A DNA stretch of 12,786 nt, taken from the NCBI GenBank assembly GCA_023441255.1, contig JAEZPW010000257.1, forward strand, positions 1 to 12,786. Reading direction: 5' to 3'. Numbering within the stretch: the first letter of the stretch is position 1; every line of letters starts with the position of its first letter. The position numbers and the translations under genes are program-made. The notes beneath the pieces are model-generated. The model was not told the DNA's origin. It searched no databases and saw only the letters and a list, made by a program, of their open reading frames with translations. The stretch comes from Acidobacteriota bacterium. GTDB lineage: Bacteria > Acidobacteriota > Terriglobia > Terriglobales > Acidobacteriaceae. Positions 1-6,226 of this stretch are shown here, piece by piece.

Positions 1-1
1 A

Positions 2-229
2 TGCCTATTTCCGCTCCTTGCAAGCAAGGTAGGGAACGCTTTGGCCGTCGCCATTACGGCGGGAGTGTTCGCGCTCTTTCATGGCCCAACGGATCTGGTG
101 CACTGGATTTCTTTTGGGCTCACTGGATTGGCGTATGGCGCGCTCAGGGTTATCTCGGGCACGACAACCACGCCGGCAATGGCGCACTCTGCTTACAATC
201 TGGTTCTCTTGTCGGCAACGCTGAGGTGA
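2..229 (+). CDS. CPBP family intramembrane metalloprotease, C-terminal fragment
   Basis: The reading frame enters from the left edge and gives the last 75 residues of a hydrophobic protein. It contains FALFH (an FxxxH motif) and, about 35 residues later, HSAYN (an HxxxN motif). These are the second and third conserved motifs of the CPBP/Abi (CAAX-processing-like) membrane protease family; the EExxxR motif would lie upstream of the window. Known family members are multi-pass integral membrane proteins that cleave near membranes, and several act in bacteriocin immunity or prenyl-protein processing. The visible stretch is made of membrane-helix-like segments with the histidines inside them, as expected. 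A TTG at 41 is only an internal codon, because the frame stays open to the window edge. Substrate and role here cannot be told. Family assignment is fairly sure. Confidence 0.75.
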   Translation, partial: CLFPLLASKVGNALAVAITAGVFALFHGPTDLVHWISFGLTGLAYGALRVISGTTTTPAMAHSAYNLVLLSATLR

Positions 230-530
230 AGTGGCGATCTACTTACAGCCGAACCGTATCCAAGTGGTTCCAGCCGCCAGCGGTCCGTCCTGGTTCAGGT
301 CCGACGTCCGGTTGAGTCTACTTATCGGCTCCTCTTGTCCCGACATGATCCTTCGCTCAATCTGAGCTGTGTTTTCCACAGCTATTTTCTGAAAGGTGTA
401 AATTTCTCGCGCGCTTTTTTGAATATATAGAGGGGCAGTGTAGCAACTACAATGATCGGCGTATCGTAAGAGGCTGGATCACGTACGACTGTCCCAAAAT
501 TGAAAACATTTGTTCGGGCACACTGGGCCA
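230..530. other. Intergenic stretch, no gene seen
   Basis: About 300 bases with no convincing coding sequence on either strand. It holds one hairpin (365-383, listed separately), then an AT-rich patch around 411-430 with T-runs and a TATATA-like element. The leader of the MBL gene at 531 presumably carries its promoter here, but I could not find a -35/-10 pair with good spacing. Confidence 0.5.
365..383 (+). terminator. Possible intrinsic terminator hairpin
   Basis: A perfect 7-bp inverted repeat, AGCTGTG / CACAGCT, encloses a 5-nt loop (372-376) and is followed by ATTTTCT. The stem is short and the T-tract interrupted, so it would be a weak terminator. It lies about 135 nt after the CPBP stop codon and before the MBL gene, a sensible place to separate the two transcripts. 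Confidence 0.4.
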
Positions 531-1778
531 ATGAAAGTCATCATTCATAAGGGTAGCCAGGAAATTGGCGGAACCTGTATTCAGGTCTCATCTGGAAACA
601 CAACGATTCTTCTCGATGTAGGTCTTCCTCTCAGCACAGACAGTCGGCCTGTCGATGTCTCTCGCCTACCGGTTGATGCCGTGCTTGTCAGTCATCCACA
701 TCAGGATCACTTTGGCCTTATGGCTTCGCTGCCGCCCGGCACTCCGGTCTACATCGGCAAGCTGGCTCGCAACCTGATTGATGCCACGCAGGTGTTCATC
801 GGCAAAGACAGATACGGGCTCGACTTCCACGACATCAAGGCTTGGCAGTCGTTCACCATCGGTGCGTTCACCATAACGCCGTACCTCGTCGATCATTCCG
901 CCGCCGATGCCTATGCCTTCCTCATCGAAGCGGAAGGCAAGAGCCTGTTCTACAGCGGCGATCTTCGCTCGCATGGTCGAAAGGGAATACTTTTCGAGAA
1001 TCTCGTGAAGCGCCCGATCCGCGACATCGATGTCCTCCTTCTGGAAGGCACTATGCTCCATCGCAACAACGATCTTTTTCCGGATGAGAGGTCAGTCGAG
1101 AACGCGATCTTTGAGACGATCAAAGAGCAGAACAACATTTCGTTCCTGCTCTCGTCCTCGCAGAACATCGACCGCATCGTTTCCGCCTATAAGGCCTGCA
1201 CGAAAGCCGGAAAGCTCCTGGTCATCGACATTTACACCGCATGGGTGCTCGAACAACTCCTGGAGGTCAGTCAAAGCACGCCCAACATGGACTGGCCTGC
1301 TATGAGAGTATTCGCCACTCACAGTCAGGACGAAAGGCTGAAGGCCAACCCAGAGTACTTCGGAGATTTCAGAAAGCGAGTCTATCGCCATAGGGTCAAG
1401 CGTGATGAACTACACGCAACTCCCGAATCGTTCCTCTACGTCGGCAAGATGTCCAACTTTCGCCTCATTGATGAATTCAAGAACGCCGCCGCCCCCGTGA
1501 ACGTCATTTACTCGCAGTGGCTCGGCTATCTCGACGGAAACCATCCCGAGTACTTCGGCAGTGACAGAATCTCTGCCTGCCGCGATGACCCAGAGGTGAA
1601 CTTTGTCTACGCGCATACAAGCGGGCATGCGCCCTTGAAGGACCTGCAAAAATTGGCTGCGGCTTTGAACCCGAAGATGCTGGTTCCGATTCATACCGAA
1701 GACGCGGAAAGCTTCAGGGGGAATTTCGACAACGTATCGAGACTAAGGGACGGCGAAACATTCGTCCTGAACCCTTGA
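531..1778 (+). CDS. MBL-fold (beta-CASP/RNase J-like) metallo-hydrolase
   Basis: A 415-residue protein with the zinc-binding motif HPHQDH at residues 55-60 (HxHxDH), a further ligand His at H122 (DHSA) and the bridging Asp at D144 (YSGDLR). Near the C-terminus SGHA (H366) and PIHTE (H388) match beta-CASP motifs of RNA-processing MBL nucleases such as RNase J and CPSF-type enzymes. A nuclease acting on RNA (possibly DNA) is therefore the best guess; the actual substrate is unknown. RNase J itself is longer (about 550 aa), so this is a shorter relative without the usual C-terminal domain. I chose the ATG at 531 because the conserved N-terminus starts there (MKVIIHKGSQEIGG); an upstream TTG at 510 adds only 7 unconvincing residues. 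The Shine-Dalgarno sequence is poor. It is the first gene of a probable three-gene cassette with the Zn-ribbon and nuclease-like genes downstream, 75 nt separating it from the next ATG. Confidence 0.85.
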   Translation: MKVIIHKGSQEIGGTCIQVSSGNTTILLDVGLPLSTDSRPVDVSRLPVDAVLVSHPHQDHFGLMASLPPGTPVYIGKLARNLIDATQVFIGKDRYGLDFHDIKAWQSFTIGAFTITPYLVDHSAADAYAFLIEAEGKSLFYSGDLRSHGRKGILFENLVKRPIRDIDVLLLEGTMLHRNNDLFPDERSVENAIFETIKEQNNISFLLSSSQNIDRIVSAYKACTKAGKLLVIDIYTAWVLEQLLEVSQSTPNMDWPAMRVFATHSQDERLKANPEYFGDFRKRVYRHRVKRDELHATPESFLYVGKMSNFRLIDEFKNAAAPVNVIYSQWLGYLDGNHPEYFGSDRISACRDDPEVNFVYAHTSGHAPLKDLQKLAAALNPKMLVPIHTEDAESFRGNFDNVSRLRDGETFVLNP

Positions 1779-1853
1779 ACCAGATTAATAGATTCGTCAG
1801 AACATCAGCCTGTTCACAATGTTGCGTGATGCAATGCGGTTAAAGGAGAAGAT

Positions 1854-2021
1854 ATGGCCATCTGTCCAAAGTGTCATACCAGCGGGGGGAATTGGAGGTA
1901 TTGCAAGGCGTGTGGGATGTTCTTTTGTTTCAATTGCAAATACAAAGAAGGATTCCATATCGACAACAGATGCCCACTCTGCGGAGTTACCGGCAAGATA
2001 GAACGCAAGGGACCGAGATAA
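1854..2021 (+). CDS. Small four-knuckle zinc-ribbon protein (55 aa)
   Basis: A 55-residue ORF starting at ATG 1854, preceded by a strong Shine-Dalgarno sequence AAAGGAG (1842-1848) with 5-nt spacing. The protein contains four CxxC pairs: CPKC (4-7), CKAC (17-20), CFNC (25-28) and CPLC (40-43). This suggests two zinc sites, as in double zinc-ribbon/rubredoxin-like knuckles. The strong ribosome site, the cysteine pattern and its position between two genes of the same strand (75 nt after the MBL gene, 22 nt before the nuclease-like gene) argue that it is real. I do not recognise a named family. A nucleic-acid- or protein-binding adaptor for the neighbouring nucleases is an inference. The basic tail (KIERKGPR) would suit RNA or DNA contact. 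No membrane segment or signal peptide is visible. Confidence 0.75.
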   Translation: MAICPKCHTSGGNWRYCKACGMFFCFNCKYKEGFHIDNRCPLCGVTGKIERKGPR

Positions 2022-2043
2022 AAGCAAGGAAGGAGTTCTCAGA

Positions 2044-2841
2044 ATGCCCAAAGTCCAAGACTGGATTGCAGAACATATAGATAGTCGAATTTCTCGTGGC
2101 AGGCTATGGCGCGAGGAACTCCCCGAGCACGCCCGACTAGCAAAAGACTTCCGCTATGTGCGGATTTTGGGGGATGGATTCCGCCCCGTGTCCATCAGCG
2201 CCATCAACCCTTGTGGGCATCTAATCGACCAATTCGGTCATGAAATCAACTGTTGCCACACCCTCGCCCAAGCTCTAGAAAAGGCGACGAGCGCAAATCG
2301 CGAAGAACATGAACCCGGCGCGGACAAGCCGGAGCATAGAGTTCAGGCGTACCTGATTCGAGAGGCATTGCTAAACGGATTGCGATTCCATCAGGTATTC
2401 CAAGGCTTCGGCAAGGAGTTTGACGAGCTTATCTTCGTCACGGATGAACTCTCCCTGGAAGCAGGAGAAGACAAATTGCGCGCAGACATGATCGCGGTCG
2501 GCGGCGTGAACGGCACGTATTTCCCAGTGTTCATCGAACTGAAGAACGCTCGGCAACTCGCCGTGCTAAAAGGCCAACTCAATAACGCCAACACGATGCT
2601 TTGGACAAACGATGAAGCACGCGGCACTTTTGCTAAGTTCCTAAATGCTGTTACTGGTGTAGATGTTGATACAACGACGAATGCAAAGCTGATGATCATT
2701 TGGCCGAAGTCGCCGAGCGGGAACGAATCGGAAAGTGTGAAAAAAGCCCGTGAAGAAGGGTTCCTCATTGCGGACTTTGAACGAGACGACGAGGGGCATA
2801 TGGTGAGGTTCACTGAGCGGCGGAATGGGCTGCCCCTGTAA
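2044..2841 (+). CDS. PD-(D/E)XK nuclease-like protein
   Basis: A 265-residue soluble protein starting at ATG 2044 behind a strong ribosome site AAGGAAGGAG (2026-2035). The central region carries the pattern of a PD-(D/E)XK phosphodiesterase: an upstream helix with a Glu (EHRVQAYLIREALL), D148 in RADMIAV, then E165-x-K167 in VFIELKNARQ on the next strand, and Q178 in the following helix (LKGQL). The order, the D-x16-ExK spacing and the hydrophobic strands on both sides fit the fold well. The N-terminal roughly 90 residues, with GHLIDQFGHEINCCH, are not familiar and could be a substrate- or partner-recognition part. I do not recognise a named family. It shares a short-spaced operon with the zinc-ribbon and MBL genes and is followed by a hairpin terminator. 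DNA or RNA cleavage is inferred, not shown. Confidence 0.75.
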   Translation: MPKVQDWIAEHIDSRISRGRLWREELPEHARLAKDFRYVRILGDGFRPVSISAINPCGHLIDQFGHEINCCHTLAQALEKATSANREEHEPGADKPEHRVQAYLIREALLNGLRFHQVFQGFGKEFDELIFVTDELSLEAGEDKLRADMIAVGGVNGTYFPVFIELKNARQLAVLKGQLNNANTMLWTNDEARGTFAKFLNAVTGVDVDTTTNAKLMIIWPKSPSGNESESVKKAREEGFLIADFERDDEGHMVRFTERRNGLPL

Positions 2842-2879
2842 TCCTGACTGACCCGGTTCACAAGAAATGAGATGGAGCC

Positions 2880-2908
2880 AAGAGAGCCTTCTGATCGGAG
2901 GCTCTCTT
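2880..2908 (+). terminator. Hairpin terminator after the MBL/Zn-ribbon/nuclease cassette
   Basis: A perfect 10-bp stem, AAGAGAGCCT (2880-2889) and AGGCTCTCTT (2899-2908), with a 9-nt loop, begins 38 nt after the stop of the nuclease-like gene and runs into a short T-run. The T-tract is poor, but stem quality and position favour transcription termination. It marks the 3' limit of the cassette. Confidence 0.65.
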
Positions 2909-3053
2909 TAGTTGTTGATGCTGGAATTTGAGCTCCTTTCTATAGCAGAGCGAGCCACAAAATCGTCGTAAATCGCCGACAATGCAAACCGGTATCGGAA
3001 CTCAGCCCGACCGGGCCCCGGAGGTTTTAGCTTGCTTTTCACAAGGGGAGCGA

Positions 3054-3695
3054 ATGAGAATCGTCTGCCTGTCCGACACCCATAATCTCCACCGTTCCAT
3101 CACTGTGCCCATGCGGGGAGACCTGCTGATTCACGCGGGTGACTTCTCATTCTTCTTCGAAGACCGTCCCGCCATACGTGATTTCAATGCCTGGCTCGGC
3201 GAGTTGCCTTTCCTGCATAAGGTTGTGGTGCCAGGAAATCACGAACGAATCATGTACGACAGGCCACAGCTTCGCAAGTTGATAACGAATGCGACGCTGC
3301 TCATCAACGAGGAACTGATCGTACACGGAATAAAGCTGTGGGGCTCACCCGTTACCTGCGATGATGAGGCATTCGGCTATTCAACAGCAAATGAGCGTTG
3401 CGCACTCTACAAAACGATTCCCGCAGATACGGACATTCTTATTACGCATGGGCCTCCATCTGGAATTTTAGACGTGGAGTTTTCGGCGAACGGAGTCCAT
3501 CGGGGTTGCCCGGAACTGCTGGCGGCGGTTCAGCGGGTGAATCCGCATGTACACATCTTCGGCCACGTGCACCGCAGTCGTGGTGCAGCAAGGATTGGGC
3601 CGACGACCTTCATTAACGCTGCTTTGCTCGGTTGGTCAGGCGACTTGGAGCACAGACCCATCGCGTTTGACTTTCCATTTGCAGGTAGAAGGTGA
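3054..3695 (+). CDS. Calcineurin-like metallophosphoesterase
   Basis: A 213-residue protein with the full set of metallophosphoesterase motifs: D8-x-H10 (SDTH), GD at 29-30, GNHE at 61-64, H132 (THGPP) and GHVH at 170-173. These residues bind the two-metal centre in Mre11/YfcE/class III cyclic-nucleotide-phosphodiesterase-type enzymes, so the active site appears intact. At about 210 aa it is a minimal single-domain member. Close relatives are often annotated as phosphoesterases of unknown substrate, and a specific substrate cannot be told. ATG 3054 is preferred: the conserved MRIVCLSDTH starts there and AAGGGGAG lies just upstream (3043-3050). An earlier in-frame ATG at 2982 would add 24 residues with no family match. 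It stands alone after the terminator at 2880-2908, with about 120 nt to the next gene. Confidence 0.9.
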   Translation: MRIVCLSDTHNLHRSITVPMRGDLLIHAGDFSFFFEDRPAIRDFNAWLGELPFLHKVVVPGNHERIMYDRPQLRKLITNATLLINEELIVHGIKLWGSPVTCDDEAFGYSTANERCALYKTIPADTDILITHGPPSGILDVEFSANGVHRGCPELLAAVQRVNPHVHIFGHVHRSRGAARIGPTTFINAALLGWSGDLEHRPIAFDFPFAGRR

Positions 3696-3804
3696 TCACA
3701 GCATTTGAATCAACGATACGTATCGGGCGAAACGTAGTCGGTCGTAGCTAGGCCACGTCGCCGAGTTGCGGCGATGCGCACTGGAGCCAGTTCGAAATCC
3801 GTGT

Positions 3805-3811
3805 AAGGAGG
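3805..3811 (+). promoter_or_regulatory. Ribosome binding site that fixes a GTG start
   Basis: AAGGAGG sits 6 nt before GTG 3818. An ATG at 3813 is only 1 nt from it and in another frame, so the GTG is the start used. Confidence 0.7.
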
Positions 3812-3817
3812 CATGTC

Positions 3818-4186
3818 GTGGCTCACTTTAACGAGCACTGTACCGATTGCGAAAGGCTCCTCGGCGATCGCTGCGAAGACGTGAACCGCTGGATTGATGA
3901 CGCCTTCCCCGACTTCGGGGCGCGACACCGGTTTGTGAAGCATCACTGGACGGGTGTGGAGAGAGCTGGTCAGCTATTCGGCAACCGGGGCAGAAAGGCC
4001 GCGATCATTCACATCCTGAAGGACTGCGGACACATTCCCACAGAAAGCCAATGGATAAGCAAGAGCACGGACTTCTTCGGCATGAATCCGGACACTCGAT
4101 TCAGCGGCTCCTGGGCCCCACAGCAGTTCGACGAGGCTGCGCTTAAATTGTTGAATCAGCTATTGTTTAGTGAGGAACATACCTAG
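3818..4186 (+). CDS. Small DUF6915-like protein
   Basis: A 122-residue soluble protein starting with GTG 3818 behind a near-perfect Shine-Dalgarno sequence. The stretch from about residue 24 to 80 (WIDD..., RHRFVKHHWTGVERAGQLFG, ILKDCGHIPTESQW) resembles, from memory, the DUF6915 pattern of small phage and mobile-element proteins: W-D plus RHR..RHH..G...AE..FG, then a conserved H..EDLG.IP...W. Histidine- and cysteine-containing segments (HFNEHCTDCERLLGDRC) near the N-terminus could bind a metal, but no enzyme motif is clear. Function is unknown. It lies 122 nt after the phosphoesterase and 66 nt before the AbiE antitoxin, which has its own promoter-like sequence, so it is probably a separate unit. 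Coding status is supported by the ribosome site; the family match is tentative. Confidence 0.7.
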   Translation: MAHFNEHCTDCERLLGDRCEDVNRWIDDAFPDFGARHRFVKHHWTGVERAGQLFGNRGRKAAIIHILKDCGHIPTESQWISKSTDFFGMNPDTRFSGSWAPQQFDEAALKLLNQLLFSEEHT

Positions 4187-4229
4187 CAAACGAATAATCG
4201 GCCGACGTATCAACTCCTCGGTAAATATG

Positions 4230-4251
4230 TATAATTACCTAGGATTAGGTA
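4230..4251 (+). promoter_or_regulatory. abiE promoter -10 and palindromic operator
   Basis: A consensus -10 hexamer TATAAT lies at 4230-4235. Directly after it is a perfect inverted repeat TACCTA (4236-4241), GGAT, TAGGTA (4246-4251), abutting the ATG at 4253. A transcript starting about 7 nt after the -10 would have a leader of only about 10 nt, so the palindrome would cover both the start site and the ribosome site. No good -35 is visible. Known AbiEi antitoxins repress their own promoter by binding inverted repeats; that this one does so here is inference. Confidence 0.6.
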
Positions 4252-4252
4252 C

Positions 4253-4861
4253 ATGGCGAAAAATACGCAATCCAAAACTGCAGCGCTCAAGTCTCTCTCC
4301 AAGCGCAGAGGCATGATTCGGCCGCGAGACCTCGATGAACTCGGGATTCCGCGGAACTATCTTGGCCGACTTGTGCAACAGGGTGTCCTTCGCAAACTGC
4401 AACGAGGGCTCTATGCTTCGAGCGATGCCGAAATCTCCGAGCACCAGAGCCTGATCGAGGTTAGCCAGAAAATCCCCAAAGGCGTGATCTGCCTCCTTTC
4501 GGCCCTGCGCTACCACCAGATAACGACGCAAAACCCTCATGAGGTCTGGGTCGCGCTGGGGATCAAGGCATGGGCTCCGAAGCAAGGGTATCCGCCGGTG
4601 CGCCTGGTTCGCCTCTCTCCGAAGGTGCTGGAGTTTGGAGCTGAGGTACATCGGATCCAAGGGCAGCAGGTCCATGTCTTCAATCCCGCCAAGACCGTGG
4701 CCGACTGCTTCAAGTTTCGCAACAAGATTGGAATCGACATCGCCCTCGAAGCGCTGCGCGACACTTATCGCAAGAAGAAAGCCTCGATTGATGAGATCTG
4801 GGTCGCAGCCAAGGTTTGCCGCGTCGCCAATGTCATGCGCCCGTACCTGGAGACCCTCTGA
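4253..4861 (+). CDS. abiEi: AbiEi-family antitoxin (type IV toxin-antitoxin)
   Basis: A 202-residue protein with the two-part layout of AbiEi antitoxins. The N-terminal winged helix (about 14-58) has the family pattern RGMIRPRDLDELGIPRNYL followed by GVLRKLQRGLYA. The C-terminal domain (about 65-200) carries the signature AKTVADCFKFRNKIG and the following helix ALEALRDTY. In characterised AbiE systems this protein neutralises the toxin without stable binding (type IV TA) and represses the operon through the wHTH. The stop codon overlaps the toxin start by one base (TGATG), implying translational coupling. The start at ATG 4253 lies just after a -10 and palindrome, with only a weak ribosome site. 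Length is normal for the family. Family assignment is firm; activity here is inferred. Confidence 0.92.
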   Translation: MAKNTQSKTAALKSLSKRRGMIRPRDLDELGIPRNYLGRLVQQGVLRKLQRGLYASSDAEISEHQSLIEVSQKIPKGVICLLSALRYHQITTQNPHEVWVALGIKAWAPKQGYPPVRLVRLSPKVLEFGAEVHRIQGQQVHVFNPAKTVADCFKFRNKIGIDIALEALRDTYRKKKASIDEIWVAAKVCRVANVMRPYLETL

Positions 4862-5790
4862 TGGCCGAGATCAAGAACGTTGTTGCATCGGTTCATCAGC
4901 GGCTCCTGAACCTATCGAGAGAACGTGGCGAAGATTTCACTCTCACGCTGACCAAGTATGGCCTCGAACGACTTCTGTACCGCCTCTCCATCTCGAAGCA
5001 TTGCGAAACTTTCGTTCTCAAGGGCGCGTTGCTCTTCGAACTCTGGACGAAGCAGCGCTATCGTCCGACGCGCGATGCCGACTTTCTCGCCCACGGCGAC
5101 AGTGCTCCTGAAAGATTTGTCGCTATCTTTCAAGAACTCTGCGCCATACAGGTTCCTATGGATGACGGATGTCAATTCAACAGCAGGAGTGTCGTAGCCG
5201 AGCGGATCAAGGAGGGGGAAGACTATCAAGGCGTTCGCGTTACCTTCACGGGAAATCTCGGCAACGCGAAATTGCCAGTCCAGATCGACATCGGCTTCGG
5301 CGATGCGGTGACGCCGGAAGCGCTGCCCGCTGAATATCCCACGATGCTCGAATTGCCTCGCCCGAAGCTCTTGGCGTATCCGATGGAGACATCGATTGCC
5401 GAGAAATTTGAAGCCATGGTGAAACTCGGCATGGCCAACAGCAGAATGAAAGATCTGTACGATATCTTCATCTTGCAGCGCGAGTTTTCTTTCGAGGGAG
5501 TGGCTCTTCAAAACGCCATCGCGAACACGTTCAGGAGGAGACGAACAGCGCTTCCAAAGCCGGGTAGCACTCCGCTGATCCTGACGGAAGATTTCTCCCG
5601 CGATGCTGCAAAGCAGACGCAGTGGCGGGCGTTCGTCAACAAGAACAAAAGCTACATTCCGCCGATCGAACTTGAGCACGTGATGGCTGCCCTGAGAACA
5701 TTCCTGGGGCCAGTAACAGATGCCATTGCGAACCACACTGAGATTGCCATGAATTGGGCAGCAGCGGGGCCCTGGCAGGATCGGCATTGA
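4861..5790 (+). CDS. abiEii: AbiEii-family nucleotidyltransferase toxin
   Basis: A 309-residue protein of the AbiEii (DUF1814) nucleotidyltransferase toxins. Visible motifs are LKGALLFELW (about 53-62), RPTRDADF with D72 and D74 as metal-binding aspartates, D143 in IDIGFGD as a likely third acidic residue, SIAEKFEAMV (178-187) and MKDLYDI (196-202). Family members studied elsewhere block growth by transferring nucleotides to targets such as tRNA, giving abortive phage infection. The motifs look intact, so a functional toxin is plausible. ATG 4861 is chosen because it overlaps the antitoxin stop and the conserved N-terminus begins there; a further-upstream frame opening at 4816 lies inside the antitoxin gene. 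It is the second gene of the abiE operon. Confidence 0.92.
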   Translation: MAEIKNVVASVHQRLLNLSRERGEDFTLTLTKYGLERLLYRLSISKHCETFVLKGALLFELWTKQRYRPTRDADFLAHGDSAPERFVAIFQELCAIQVPMDDGCQFNSRSVVAERIKEGEDYQGVRVTFTGNLGNAKLPVQIDIGFGDAVTPEALPAEYPTMLELPRPKLLAYPMETSIAEKFEAMVKLGMANSRMKDLYDIFILQREFSFEGVALQNAIANTFRRRRTALPKPGSTPLILTEDFSRDAAKQTQWRAFVNKNKSYIPPIELEHVMAALRTFLGPVTDAIANHTEIAMNWAAAGPWQDRH

Positions 5791-5814
5791 AACAACGCAG
5801 ACCCATGCTCAGAG

Positions 5815-6084
5815 GTGGAGACGGACGGCATAGCCGCACGTCGGCAATTCTGGCTACTAAACGGCACACTTCTCCCCGACAGCACGCCGCTCGCCCAAGC
5901 GGAGCCGTACGGAGTCCACCTAACACATCCCCGAAGCCATGTTGCCGTGTGGAACGGCTGGCGGAAGTTGGGCAAAGTACCCGTTGAAGTGCCTTATGAG
6001 GAGCCGCCGTGTGGGAGGGTGCTTAAGGCGACACCGTTTGATCTAAGCAAAATGCTCCGCGCCATTCGGCGATTGATCACCTGA
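5815..6084 (+). CDS. Small orphan protein (89 aa)
   Basis: A possible protein of 89 residues from GTG 5815, only 24 nt after the toxin stop and in the same direction. The frame is closed just upstream by that stop. Residues about 13-75 follow a pattern I remember from orphan small proteins of environmental bacteria: a tryptophan-led start (FWLLNGTLLP), HVAVWNGWRKLG, then PYEEPPCGRV, where many relatives have P-RGRV. The end is helical and basic (LRAIRRLIT). The ribosome site is weak, so it may be translated by coupling to the abiE operon, or may be a decayed copy. No catalytic motif is seen and function is unknown. Confidence 0.45.
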   Translation: METDGIAARRQFWLLNGTLLPDSTPLAQAEPYGVHLTHPRSHVAVWNGWRKLGKVPVEVPYEEPPCGRVLKATPFDLSKMLRAIRRLIT

Positions 6085-6133
6085 CAAGAATCGCAAAATA
6101 TGAACAGCTTCCCAAATCGCAACTTGTTGATTC

Positions 6134-6208
6134 TGTGCTCCTCGGATTAACTTAGAACCATCTACGAGCACATTTGAAGATTCTTCTGCTGTCGCAAGAC
6201 TGAATCTT
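6134..6208 (+). promoter_or_regulatory. Inverted repeats upstream of the mcrB-like gene
   Basis: Two 7-bp perfect inverted repeats stand in the gap before the McrB-like gene: TGTGCTC (6134-6140) with GAGCACA (6166-6172), and AAGATTC (6177-6183) with GAATCTT (6202-6208), the second ending at the upstream GTG. They could be operators or leader hairpins. Such repeats also arise by chance, so confidence is low. No clear -35/-10 pair is seen. Confidence 0.3.
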
Positions 6209-6211
6209 GTG

Positions 6212-6220
6212 AAAAGGGGG
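6212..6220 (+). promoter_or_regulatory. Ribosome binding site that fixes the mcrB-like start
   Basis: AAAAGGGGG lies 6 nt before GTG 6227. The other in-frame GTG at 6209 would place this site inside the gene, so 6227 is preferred. Confidence 0.6.
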
Positions 6221-6226
6221 CCTTTT

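Noticed and set aside
419..453. Promoter TTGAAT ... TACAAT before the MBL gene
   Set aside because: The hexamers are 23 nt apart, too far for a standard sigma-70 promoter, and alternatives are no better.
1819..2080. Plus-strand frames of 60 and 69 aa around the zinc-ribbon gene
   Set aside because: They are out of frame with the 55-aa zinc-ribbon gene, which has the proper ribosome site and the CxxC pattern.
4912..5787. Long 291-aa minus-strand open frame
   Set aside because: It lies exactly antisense to the AbiEii toxin gene, which has clear family motifs. No family pattern or ribosome site is seen for the antisense frame.
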